DNA of 64,000 bases from Oscillospiraceae bacterium. GTDB taxonomy: Bacteria > Bacillota > Clostridia > Oscillospirales > Acutalibacteraceae. Positions 1-7,776 of the stretch are shown here, in pieces. The position numbers were made by a program, and so were the translations under genes. The DNA is taken from NCBI GenBank assembly GCA_003538135.1, contig DPOR01000013.1, positions 157,157 through 221,156 on the forward strand. Reading direction: 5' to 3'. How positions within the stretch are numbered: the stretch's first letter is position 1; every line of letters starts with the position of its first letter. The notes under the pieces were generated by a model that was not told the origin of the DNA, did no database searches, and was given only the letters and a program-made list of their open reading frames with translations.

Positions 1-558
1 CCCGTGCCGTTTGTCATGGAGCTGCCGAACTACCGAATCCCGTCGCCCAAGAGCGTTGCGCTCCTGCTGTGGGAAAAGGCAAAGGACTTCCTCCAGCGCG
101 CGTTTACAGTCATATTTGTCGCAACGATTATCATATGGTTCCTTCAGAGCTTCGACATGCGCATAAACCCCGTTGAGGACAGCGCAGACAGTATGCTCGC
201 CGCGATAGGCCGCTTTATAGCGCCGATATTCAAGCCCCTCGGCTTTGCGGATTGGCGCGTCGCAACCGCGCTTATCTCGGGCTTTACCGCAAAGGAGGCG
301 GTCGTCTCCACGATGTCCGTCCTGCTCAACACGAGCATATCGAGCCTCGGCGGTGCGCTCTCGTCGCTGTTTACTCCGCTGACCGCCGCAAGCTTCCTCG
401 CGTTCACTCTGCTCTATACGCCCTGCGTCGCCGCAGTTGCAACCATAAAGCGCGAGATGAACTCGACCCTTGCAACGATAGGCATAGTCATTCTCCAGTG
501 CGTTGTCGCGTGGCTTGTCGCGTTCGGCGTTTATCAGATAGGGAGCCTGATAGCATGA
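1..558 (+). CDS. feoB: Ferrous iron transporter FeoB, C-terminal part (5' truncated by window edge)
   Basis: This is the 3' end of a FeoB Fe(II) transporter. The reading frame is open from base 1, so the GTPase domain and first half of the permease lie outside the window. The visible 185 residues hold the last Gate/transmembrane segments: a helix around VIFVATIIIWFL, the conserved stretch SGFTAKEAVVSTMSVL, and the final pore helix around LLYTPCVAAVATIKRE, which carries the Cys typical of classical FeoB. The stop codon overlaps the ATG of the downstream Cys-rich gene (ATGA), indicating translational coupling. It differs in subtype from the second FeoB at 61011-63089, which has PANETVVPIMLM at the equivalent place. 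Confidence 0.93.
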   Translation, partial: PVPFVMELPNYRIPSPKSVALLLWEKAKDFLQRAFTVIFVATIIIWFLQSFDMRINPVEDSADSMLAAIGRFIAPIFKPLGFADWRVATALISGFTAKEAVVSTMSVLLNTSISSLGGALSSLFTPLTAASFLAFTLLYTPCVAAVATIKREMNSTLATIGIVILQCVVAWLVAFGVYQIGSLIA

Positions 559-710
559 AACCCGTTGATTTTGTTGTAATAGCCGTTATAGTTCTGCTCG
601 TTGTGCTTGCGATTATTTCAATACGCAGGCAGAAAAAGCGCGGCGGATGCTCGGGCTGCTCGGGCTGCAGCGGCTGCTGCTCGCAGTGCGAAAAAAGTAA
701 AGATAAATAA
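555..710 (+). CDS. FeoB-associated Cys-rich membrane protein
   Basis: A 51-residue protein with one N-terminal transmembrane helix (about residues 5-22, VDFVVIAVIVLLVVLAIISI), then a basic stretch and a Cys-rich tail of CSGC-type repeats ending in KSKDK. This is the layout of the small FeoB-associated Cys-rich proteins found next to feoB in Firmicutes; the cysteines may help iron handling at the membrane, but no biochemical role is assured. The ATG overlaps the feoB stop by four bases, which decides the start. A terminator hairpin follows immediately. Confidence 0.85.
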   Translation: MKPVDFVVIAVIVLLVVLAIISIRRQKKRGGCSGCSGCSGCCSQCEKSKDK

Positions 711-716
711 CACACG

Positions 717-742
717 GAGCCGATATCTTTTGATGTCGGCTC
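717..742 (+). terminator. Bidirectional rho-independent terminator between convergent genes
   Basis: GAGCCGA pairs with TCGGCTC, followed by a T-rich run (TATTTTT). It closes the feoB unit and lies against the 3' end of the opposing membrane-protein gene. Confidence 0.75.
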
Positions 743-752
743 TGTATTTTTC

Positions 753-1154
753 TTACTTCCTCCTTGCGAGCACTCCCGACAGAACACATTCGGCGGCGAG
801 CGTGACTGTTATCAGGCAGCCCGTGACGGAGAAATTATTTATATTATATAACAGCTGCATGGGCGAAATAGCGGCCGCCGCCAGAGAGATGCCGAAAACC
901 CGAAGCAGAGCCTTGCGGCTGTCCTTTGCCGCCGCCAGGATTGCGGCCATCAGCAAAACGCAGGTGAGAAGCGCCGTTATCCCGGGCGGAAAGTTTGCGT
1001 AGCCCCAAGGGGTCGGGCTGAAATATGAGTAAGTCGTTCGTATTGTCCTGTCAGGGAAATCCTTGAAAATCAGAACCGCACCGTACGGCAGCGACTCCAA
1101 AAACAGAGTGACGACAGGCAGCAGCACGGTTAAAACTTTTCCGAGTTTTTTCAT
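753..1154 (-). CDS. Hypothetical four-helix membrane protein
   Basis: A 133-residue protein with about four hydrophobic segments: residues ~5-30, ~56-75, ~85-105 and ~112-130. It ends in a short basic tail (ARRK). I do not recognise a family. The start is the ATG at 1154, preceded by AGGAGGGG. A longer frame exists upstream but runs into the neighbouring gene and has no signal. It is 14 bp downstream of the next membrane-protein gene on the same strand, so the two are probably co-transcribed and may form one membrane unit. Confidence 0.7.
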   Translation of the reverse strand: MKKLGKVLTVLLPVVTLFLESLPYGAVLIFKDFPDRTIRTTYSYFSPTPWGYANFPPGITALLTCVLLMAAILAAAKDSRKALLRVFGISLAAAAISPMQLLYNINNFSVTGCLITVTLAAECVLSGVLARRK

Positions 1155-1168
1155 CGAAGCCCCTCCTT

Positions 1169-1621
1169 TTATTTCGTTAATCTCTTCACATTGCGCACGC
1201 AAAGCACAGCAGTATAAATGCCTATGAGCAGGAATATTGCCGCCAGCACGGTGCAGCATATACGCAAATCCGTGTCGGGCTTGTCGAATTCCGCGCAGCT
1301 CATGACGAACGCGGCAAACGCTATGATTGAAAGTCTGAACGGCAGCGGGCGGTGTCCTTTGTCGAACGCGATGAACAGGAGCGCGAGATATGACCCCACG
1401 CATACGATGCCGAAGACTAACAAAACGCCAATAGTCGCTTCGCTGAAATAGAAAAAGTCATCGAACACATCGCTTAATACCGCCTCCGACGAAATCGGCA
1501 GGTGCAGGCGGACGAGCCCATAGGATGCACAGTATATGAACGCGTACAAACTGCAAAGAATATATCCTATGGCGGCAGATACGGTGTAAAATTTCTTCAA
1601 TTTATTGTCGTTGATATCCAT
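1169..1621 (-). CDS. Hypothetical membrane protein
   Basis: A 150-residue protein with four predicted membrane helices: ~12-35, ~58-83, ~94-110 and ~120-140. It ends in a basic cytoplasmic tail (RNVKRLTK). No family is recognised. The start ATG at 1621 has GAGG eight bases upstream. It is the first gene of a two-gene unit with the smaller membrane protein downstream. The ~150 bp before it are AT-rich and contain only the terminator of the next minus-strand operon. Confidence 0.7.
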   Translation of the reverse strand: MDINDNKLKKFYTVSAAIGYILCSLYAFIYCASYGLVRLHLPISSEAVLSDVFDDFFYFSEATIGVLLVFGIVCVGSYLALLFIAFDKGHRPLPFRLSIIAFAAFVMSCAEFDKPDTDLRICCTVLAAIFLLIGIYTAVLCVRNVKRLTK

Positions 1622-1774
1622 AAGAAAACCTCGCTTTCAAGAGCCTGAAGTGAGCTTTAGATATAACTGCCGTTGTGCTTCTCTCTGCACTTTCAGTGTA
1701 ACATACAAAGCTATATATGACAACAAAATTCTCAAAAAAAGCAAAATTAACAGCTTATTCACACAAATGAAAAA

Positions 1775-1800
1775 GAGCCGGGCTTTTCGGGCATCGGCTC
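1775..1800 (-). terminator. Rho-independent terminator of the lpdA-phosphoesterase-Dabb operon
   Basis: GAGCCG...CGGCTC stem, followed on the minus strand by CTTTTTC, just beyond the Dabb stop codon. Confidence 0.7.
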
Positions 1801-1820
1801 TTAAATGTTAAAAATAAAAA

Positions 1821-2117
1821 TCAGCTTTCAAAATCCACGCTTTCGCGCTCGAGGCGAACCGCCTTGACGAAAGCTCTTACCTTGAGGTGCTCCGGGTGGC
1901 TGTCATAGGCGTGCAGCGCGTCCCAACTCTCGAATTGCGAGAAGAGCGCAGCGTCGTATTTGCCGCCGTTTTCGTTTATTCCGACCTCTGCCTTTATAAG
2001 CCCCGGAACAACGCCGACGAGCGCTTCGAGCAGCTCTTTGATGTGCTCTGCGTTCTCTCTCTTGCCGTGTCCCTCGGCCTCGTCCTTGAGCGCCCAAAAT
2101 ACTATATGTGTTACCAT
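1821..2117 (-). CDS. Dabb (stress-response A/B barrel) domain protein
   Basis: A 98-residue single-domain protein. It opens with MVTHIVFWALKD, the first strand with His of the Dabb ferredoxin-like barrel, and contains SWDALHAYDSHPEHLKV, the second conserved His-containing segment. Dabb proteins form dimeric alpha-beta barrels; some bind haem or small hydrophobic molecules, most have no known substrate. It begins one base after the metallophosphoesterase stop, so it is the last gene of a three-gene operon. Confidence 0.85.
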   Translation of the reverse strand: MVTHIVFWALKDEAEGHGKRENAEHIKELLEALVGVVPGLIKAEVGINENGGKYDAALFSQFESWDALHAYDSHPEHLKVRAFVKAVRLERESVDFES

Positions 2118-2118
2118 T

Positions 2119-3270
2119 TTATTTCCTCCTGTTTTTGAAAGACAGACGGGCTTTTCCCGCTCCGAGCATCACCGCCGCAGTTATCGCTCCGACGCCGAGT
2201 GCGTATGCGGCTATTGTGGCGTTGACGCTCTGGCGGTCGGTTATACGCTTTTTAATAGGCCCTAAGCAGGTGCATTCGAGCGCGAAATCCTTAAAAGAGT
2301 GTACGCTCGTCTCAAAGCTTCCGTCCTCGTGAACGGTCACAAGCCTGACGGACGGTCTGCCGCCGTCTGTGTATGCCCAAAAGCCCGAGGTCTTGCACTG
2401 TGCGAGCAGTATCCCGTCAACCTCGCCCGCGATATTGTTCATGTGGTCGTGGCCGAAGAATGCGCCCTTGACGTCGCCCATCTTCTTCCAGCTCTCAAAC
2501 TGTCCGCTGTTGACGTCCGGCGGGCAGGGCCCCTCCGCCAAATAGCCGTTGTCCTTGTCCTTGAGAACATACCAGTTCTTGCTGAGATGCCCGTAGCCGC
2601 GCACGGCTTTCCACATCTCCCACGGCTTCGCCTTTCTCATCAGTTCATATTCCTCGAGAACCGGGATGTGCTGAAACAGCAGAGCGGGCAGGGGAGCGCC
2701 CTTGTTTTCCTTGCGCAATTTTGCCGAGGTTTGCTCGTACCAGTCTATCTGATCCCTGTGAATAATATCGTAGGCGGAGATATCCGTGTCATAAAAAGTG
2801 TTGTTCGAGTCCATGAACCAGAGGTTGAATTCCGGTTTTCCGCTCTTGCCGCAGATGGGTATATAATAGTTCGAATATCCCGTGATATCCTTGTCGCCTC
2901 GGCGGGTCACGCAGTATTCGGTGTTGACGAGAATTTCCGTCAGCTCCTCCTCGCGCTGCGCGTCGTGGTCGTGGTTGCCCATGACGGTAGCAAACGGTAT
3001 CCCGCGCTCGACGGCGGGCGCGACAAGCCCCTTCAGCTGCCGCACAACCGGCTCCATGTCCGCGTCGCCGCTCGGTATAGAGCATATGTCGCCCATGTAT
3101 ACCGCAAGATCGGGCTTCAGAGCTTTGAATGCGGTTTCGTGGAATTTCAGCGTGTCCGCGCGCTTCGCCTTGCCCTCCTTTGAGTCGAAGTCGTCCTTCT
3201 CGTGCGGGTCGCCGAAGAGCAGAATCCTAAACTCTCCGTCCTCGTTGAATTTGAACTGCTTGTCATACAT
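2119..3270 (-). CDS. Membrane-anchored metallophosphoesterase
   Basis: A 383-residue calcineurin-like phosphoesterase. Metal-binding motifs are visible in order: LLFGDPHEKDD (D-x-H), VYMGDICS (GD), VMGNHDHD (GNHD), LLFQHIPV (H) and FFGHDHMN (GHDH). After the catalytic domain comes a C-terminal hydrophobic segment (~350-372, IAAYALGVGAITAAVML) with a basic tail, suggesting attachment to the membrane by the C-terminus. It overlaps the lpdA 3' end by 8 bp and precedes the Dabb gene. The substrate is unknown; phosphate esters or nucleotides are usual in this family. Confidence 0.88.
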   Translation of the reverse strand: MYDKQFKFNEDGEFRILLFGDPHEKDDFDSKEGKAKRADTLKFHETAFKALKPDLAVYMGDICSIPSGDADMEPVVRQLKGLVAPAVERGIPFATVMGNHDHDAQREEELTEILVNTEYCVTRRGDKDITGYSNYYIPICGKSGKPEFNLWFMDSNNTFYDTDISAYDIIHRDQIDWYEQTSAKLRKENKGAPLPALLFQHIPVLEEYELMRKAKPWEMWKAVRGYGHLSKNWYVLKDKDNGYLAEGPCPPDVNSGQFESWKKMGDVKGAFFGHDHMNNIAGEVDGILLAQCKTSGFWAYTDGGRPSVRLVTVHEDGSFETSVHSFKDFALECTCLGPIKKRITDRQSVNATIAAYALGVGAITAAVMLGAGKARLSFKNRRK

Positions 3271-4615
3271 CGCAATTGCTCCTTATCTGAAAAACGGCCT
3301 CTCTTATTGCCTCGCTCTCCGTGGGGTGGGGGAACGCCGTGTTTCTGATTTCTTCTACAGTCATATTTTTTGCTATCATTGCCGCCGCGCCGCAGATAAG
3401 CTCCGACGCCTCGCCGCCCGCTATGTGAACGCCGAGCAGCCTGCCGCTTGATTTTTCCGCTGTTATTTTGCAAAAGCCGTCCTGCCCGCCCTGCGCAAAA
3501 AATCTGCCGCTCGCGCGCAGAGGCACCTCGGCGCACACGGCGTCAATGCCCTTTTCGAGCGCGCCTTCGAGCGTATCGCCGACGGACGCCGCCTCGGAGA
3601 AGGTGAACACGACCTGCGGTATCGCAAGATAGTTTACCTCGTCCGTTTTTCCGAGAATATTGTTTATCGCCGCTTCCGCCTCACGGTATGCGGCGTGAGC
3701 GGACATGGCCTTTCCGTTTACGTCTCCCGCGGCAAAAACGCCGAGAACGGCAGTCCTCATCCGACTGTCCGTGCCGAGGCTTTCGAGCCCGATGTTCTCA
3801 ATGCCCAAGCCGTCCGAGCACGCGGTTCTGCCCGACGCATTTATTATGATATCCGCGCTTACGGTTCCCGTTTTGCCGTGCGCGTCGGTGTATTCAACGC
3901 ACCCGCCGTCCGCCGAAACCGCCTTGTGAGAGGTCAGGATATTTATTCCGTTTTTTCTGAGACTGCGCCGCAAAAATGAACCGATATTTTTGTCCATAGT
4001 CGGAGCGAGCCTGTCCGCCTGCTCGATTACCGACACGCGGCAGCCGAGCGCGTTCAGGTATTCGGCGGCCTCGAGCCCCGCCGCACCGCCGCCTATGACG
4101 GTGGCGCTTGCGGGAATTTTTTTGAGACTGTAGACTTCGCCCGCCGCCATGATATCCGCGCCGGGAACCTTAGGCCCGTTCGGGCGCGAGCCCGTGCAGA
4201 CGAGAAGATATTTTGAGTATATTTCTTCCTCTCCGACTGCGGTTATAAACAGCCCGTCCGCCTTGCCTTTTATATAGGCCTTGGCTTTTATTATGCTTAC
4301 TCCCGCGCATTTCAAGCGCTCCTCCAGGCCTTCCCGCAGCTGACCTACGGCGGCTTCCTTTCGGGCAAGCGCCGCGCCGAGGTCGAACTTTACATTTTCG
4401 CAGGTCACTCCGAAACCTTCCGATGAGAGCGCCTGTCTGTAGAGCTTTGCCGAGTAAAGCATGGCCTTAGACGGTATACAGCCTAAATTCAGACACACTC
4501 CGCCGAGCTTCTTTTTTTCGATGAGCGCTGTTTTGAGTCCGTTTTGAGCGGCTTTTATCGCCGCACTGTATCCGGCAGGTCCGCCGCCGATAACAGTCAA
4601 ATCAAAAATATCCAT
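3263..4615 (-). CDS. lpdA: Dihydrolipoyl dehydrogenase-like flavoprotein disulfide reductase
   Basis: A 450-residue FAD/NAD(P) disulfide reductase. It has the N-terminal FAD fold (VIGGGPAGYSAAIKAA), the redox-active pair GGVCLNLGCIPSKA, the second Rossmann motif (IGGGAAGLEAAEYL), the FAD contact FAAGDVNG, and the C-terminal His-Glu dyad AFPHPTESEAI. These features fit E3 dihydrolipoamide dehydrogenase. The start is ATG 4615 with AAAGGG upstream; an in-frame codon at 4669 lacks a site. No E1/E2 or glycine-cleavage genes are nearby, so the partner complex is not shown. The sequence FTFSEAASVG departs from the usual T-x-P-E-x-A-x-V-G, so a related disulfide reductase is possible. Confidence 0.85.
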   Translation of the reverse strand: MDIFDLTVIGGGPAGYSAAIKAAQNGLKTALIEKKKLGGVCLNLGCIPSKAMLYSAKLYRQALSSEGFGVTCENVKFDLGAALARKEAAVGQLREGLEERLKCAGVSIIKAKAYIKGKADGLFITAVGEEEIYSKYLLVCTGSRPNGPKVPGADIMAAGEVYSLKKIPASATVIGGGAAGLEAAEYLNALGCRVSVIEQADRLAPTMDKNIGSFLRRSLRKNGINILTSHKAVSADGGCVEYTDAHGKTGTVSADIIINASGRTACSDGLGIENIGLESLGTDSRMRTAVLGVFAAGDVNGKAMSAHAAYREAEAAINNILGKTDEVNYLAIPQVVFTFSEAASVGDTLEGALEKGIDAVCAEVPLRASGRFFAQGGQDGFCKITAEKSSGRLLGVHIAGGEASELICGAAAMIAKNMTVEEIRNTAFPHPTESEAIREAVFQIRSNCDV

Positions 4616-4688
4616 AGGCGATCCCTTTCCTTTTTTTTCAATTATATCCGAAAATTTCTCCGCGGTCAATCAAACAGCCCTGTTTTTA

Positions 4689-4717
4689 TTGACTTTAAGG
4701 GCGCTAAGCATTAAAAT
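4689..4717 (+). promoter_or_regulatory. SigA-type promoter for the beta-galactosidase gene
   Basis: TTGACT (4689-4694), 17-bp spacer, TAAAAT (4712-4717), 36 bp before the ATG in the intergenic region divergent from lpdA. Confidence 0.65.
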
Positions 4718-4753
4718 TATCGTTGTAAAAAATCTTTTTTCGGGAGGCATCCG

Positions 4754-7700
4754 ATGAGAACACCGGCTTATCACAAATCGCTTGAAACTCTTCATGTCAA
4801 CTGCCTTGAGCCGCGCGCCTATTTTATTCCCTTTGCGGATGAGAAAACCGCCGCCACACGCGAGCGCGGGCAGTCCGATTATTTTCTTTCGCTCTGCGGC
4901 GAGTGGGATTTCCGCTTTTTCAAAAGCTTTGAGGATGTCCTGCGCGAGCCCCCCGAATATGTCGGCGAGGGCGGTTTTGATAAAATCGCCGTTCCGCGCA
5001 GCTGGCAGACCTATGTCGACCGCGGCTACGATGTTCCGCTCTACAGCAATCTCGAATATCCCTTCCCGACCGACCCGCCGTTTGTCCCGGACGAGAATCC
5101 CTGCGGGCTCTATGTCAGAAAATTTACGCTCGATGAAAAGCTCGCCTCGCACGATCTGTTTTTGAATTTCGAGGGCGTGGATTCGTGCTTTTATGTCTGG
5201 CTCAACGGAAAGTTTGTCGGCTTCAGCGAGGTCTCGCACTGCACGAGCGAGTTCGATGTTACGGCGTTTGCGGAAAGCGGCGAAAATACTCTCTGCGTGC
5301 TCGTTGTCAAGTGGTGCCCCGGCACTTATCTCGAGGATCAGGATTGCTTCAGATTTTCGGGTATTTTCCGCGAGGTCTATCTTTTGGCACGCGGTAAGGA
5401 GAGATTTGACGATATATTTGTAAGGCGCTGCGTCTCCGATGATCTCGCCTCCGCCGAGCTGTCTGTGGAAACGAAGCTCAGCACGCCCTGCAATGTGAGA
5501 TATAAGCTTGTCGCGCCGGACGGAGCCGTTGTGTCCAAGGGTGTCGGCGGCGAAAATCTGAGCATAATTATCAGCTCTCCCGTGCTTTGGAACGACGAAG
5601 AGCCCCGCCTGTACGAGCTTTGGCTCAGTGTCGGCGACGAGGTCGTTCTGCTCGACCTTGCGGTGCGCCGCTTCGAGATAAAGGACGGAGTCTGCCTTTT
5701 AAACGGAAAGGCGGTCAAGGCTCGCGGCATCAACCGCCACGACTCTCACCCCGTTACGGGTCACGCCGTCACGCTCGATGATATGCTTAGGGATATCATG
5801 CTCATAAAGCGCGCCAACTGCAATATGATACGCACCTCGCACTATCCGAACGATCCGCGCTTCCTTGAGCTTTGCGACAGATACGGTATAATGCTGACGG
5901 ACGAAGCGGATATTGAAACCCACGGCATGGGCTACGATTGGGAGGGCGAATGGGATTGGATGCGCTGGTCGCGGCTCTCCTCGTCTCCCGAGTGGCGTGA
6001 GGCATATGTCGACAGGGCAAAGAGGCTCTTTGAGCGCGACAAAAATCACGGCTGCGTCGTGCTCTGGTCGCTCGGCAACGAGTCGGGAGCGGGCGTCAAC
6101 CACCGCGCCATGGCGCAGTATATCCGCTCGCGCGACGACCGTGCGCTGATACATTACGAGAACTCCCACCTTGAGTTCAAGGCCGTTCCCGAGGGAGAGA
6201 ATTTTGCCGATATCTCGGATGTAGAGAGCCGTATGTATGCGGGAACGGAATATATAGAGAGTTATCTCAATAATAAAGAATATACGAAGCCTTTTTATAT
6301 GTGCGAATATGTCTGCTCGATGAGCACGGGCGATGTCTATCCGTTCTGGGAGCTTGTCGAAAAGTATGACAACAATTTCGGCGGCTGTATCTGGGAGTGG
6401 TGCGACCACGCGGTCAATGTTCCGGACAAAGACGGCGGTGCGCGATATTTTTACGGCGGCGACTTCGGCGATTTCCCGAACAGCGGCATTTGCTGCATCG
6501 ACGGGCTCGTCTATCCCGACCGCACCCCGCGCCCCGGCTATTTCGATATGAAACGCGTCTACCGGCAGTATTCGGCCGCCTATAACGGCGACGGCAGCGT
6601 GACCGTCACGAGCCGCAGGCGCTTTACTCCGCTCGACGATACGGCGATTCACTGGACGCTGAGCGAGGACGGAAAAACCGTTTCGGAGGGCACTACCGAC
6701 GCTCTCGCGACCCCCGCGCAGGGGAGTACGACAATAAAGCTCTTCGATCCCGAAAAAGTTGATTCGCTCCCGTCCTGTCTGCTGACCCTGAGCTTTGTCT
6801 CGACAAAGGATTACCCTTGGGCGGAAAAGGGCTTTGAAACGGGCTTCGAGCAGTTTATACTCAAGGACTATACCCGCTATATACCAAAGGCGGGCAGAGT
6901 TGAGCTCGACGAAAACGACCGCTTCGCGGTTATTAAGGCGGGGAATATCGTCTATACTTTTGATAAGCCCTACGGGCGCATAGCATCGATAGTCTGCGGC
7001 GAAAAAGAACTGCTGAGCGCACCCGTTGAGCCTCAGATTTGGCGCTCGCCCTGCTATAACAGGGGCTCGTCCGATATGTGGCGGCTCAAGAATTTCAAAT
7101 ATGCCGCGCAAAAGACCTACTCCTGCCTCGTCTCGAATACGGACGGCGGCGTGTGCATAAAGACCGAAATATCGATAGGCGGCCCGTCCTGCCCGCCCGT
7201 CATCCACGCCAAAGTTGATTACAAATTTACCCCCGACGGCTGCGTGACGCTTCTGTTTGACGGCGATGTGATAGAAAAATGCCCGGTGCTGCCGAAGGTC
7301 GGCTACAGGCTCTTTATGCCCGAAGCTTTTGAGAGCGTCCGTTACTTCGGCTACGGGCCTAAAGAGGCCTATGTTGACAGGTATAAATCCCAACGCCTCG
7401 GGCTTTGGAGCGCGACGGCGACGGATAATTTCGAGCACTATATCCGCCCGCAGGAGAACGGCGCACATTACGGCACTCGCTTTGCCGAGGTTGCGTCCGA
7501 TACGGCGGGACTGCGCTTTGAGCCGTTCGGCATGGAGCATTTCAGCTTCAACGCGCAGCATTTCACGGCGCAGATGCTCGAGGATACTAAGCACGATTTC
7601 GAGCTGAAGCCCTTGAGGGATACCGTCGTCAGCCTCGATTGGCGCATGACGGGCATCAGCGAGGCTCGTTATCATAACGACCCCGAGCGCGGCCTTCGCC

Positions 7701-7756
7701 TTATAGACGAAAAGAAGCTCCGCTTCGGCTTTATGATAAGACCGTTTGAAAAATAA
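4754..7756 (+). CDS. lacZ: Glycoside hydrolase family 2 beta-galactosidase
   Basis: A 1000-residue intracellular (no signal peptide) LacZ-type enzyme that hydrolyses beta-galactosides such as lactose. Domains in order: N-terminal jelly-roll sugar-binding domain (~35-210, LCGEWDFRF and FEGVDSCFYVWLNG), immunoglobulin-like domain (~215-310), the catalytic TIM barrel (~310-600) with RGINRHDSHP, the acid/base Glu in LWSLGNESGAG and the nucleophile region MCEYVCSMSTGD, a second Ig-like domain, and the C-terminal beta-sandwich (~730-1000) with FGYGPKEAY. The length fits E. coli LacZ. The start has GGGAGG upstream. No sugar transporter or local regulator is adjacent; murE follows after 20 bp. Confidence 0.95.
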   Translation: MRTPAYHKSLETLHVNCLEPRAYFIPFADEKTAATRERGQSDYFLSLCGEWDFRFFKSFEDVLREPPEYVGEGGFDKIAVPRSWQTYVDRGYDVPLYSNLEYPFPTDPPFVPDENPCGLYVRKFTLDEKLASHDLFLNFEGVDSCFYVWLNGKFVGFSEVSHCTSEFDVTAFAESGENTLCVLVVKWCPGTYLEDQDCFRFSGIFREVYLLARGKERFDDIFVRRCVSDDLASAELSVETKLSTPCNVRYKLVAPDGAVVSKGVGGENLSIIISSPVLWNDEEPRLYELWLSVGDEVVLLDLAVRRFEIKDGVCLLNGKAVKARGINRHDSHPVTGHAVTLDDMLRDIMLIKRANCNMIRTSHYPNDPRFLELCDRYGIMLTDEADIETHGMGYDWEGEWDWMRWSRLSSSPEWREAYVDRAKRLFERDKNHGCVVLWSLGNESGAGVNHRAMAQYIRSRDDRALIHYENSHLEFKAVPEGENFADISDVESRMYAGTEYIESYLNNKEYTKPFYMCEYVCSMSTGDVYPFWELVEKYDNNFGGCIWEWCDHAVNVPDKDGGARYFYGGDFGDFPNSGICCIDGLVYPDRTPRPGYFDMKRVYRQYSAAYNGDGSVTVTSRRRFTPLDDTAIHWTLSEDGKTVSEGTTDALATPAQGSTTIKLFDPEKVDSLPSCLLTLSFVSTKDYPWAEKGFETGFEQFILKDYTRYIPKAGRVELDENDRFAVIKAGNIVYTFDKPYGRIASIVCGEKELLSAPVEPQIWRSPCYNRGSSDMWRLKNFKYAAQKTYSCLVSNTDGGVCIKTEISIGGPSCPPVIHAKVDYKFTPDGCVTLLFDGDVIEKCPVLPKVGYRLFMPEAFESVRYFGYGPKEAYVDRYKSQRLGLWSATATDNFEHYIRPQENGAHYGTRFAEVASDTAGLRFEPFGMEHFSFNAQHFTAQMLEDTKHDFELKPLRDTVVSLDWRMTGISEARYHNDPERGLRLIDEKKLRFGFMIRPFEK

Positions 7757-7776
7757 GACACCACGGGAGAGATACA

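Noticed and set aside
2299..3183. A 294-codon plus-strand frame opposite the metallophosphoesterase
   Set aside because: Mirror of a clear gene with all metal motifs; no ribosome-binding site or recognisable domain.
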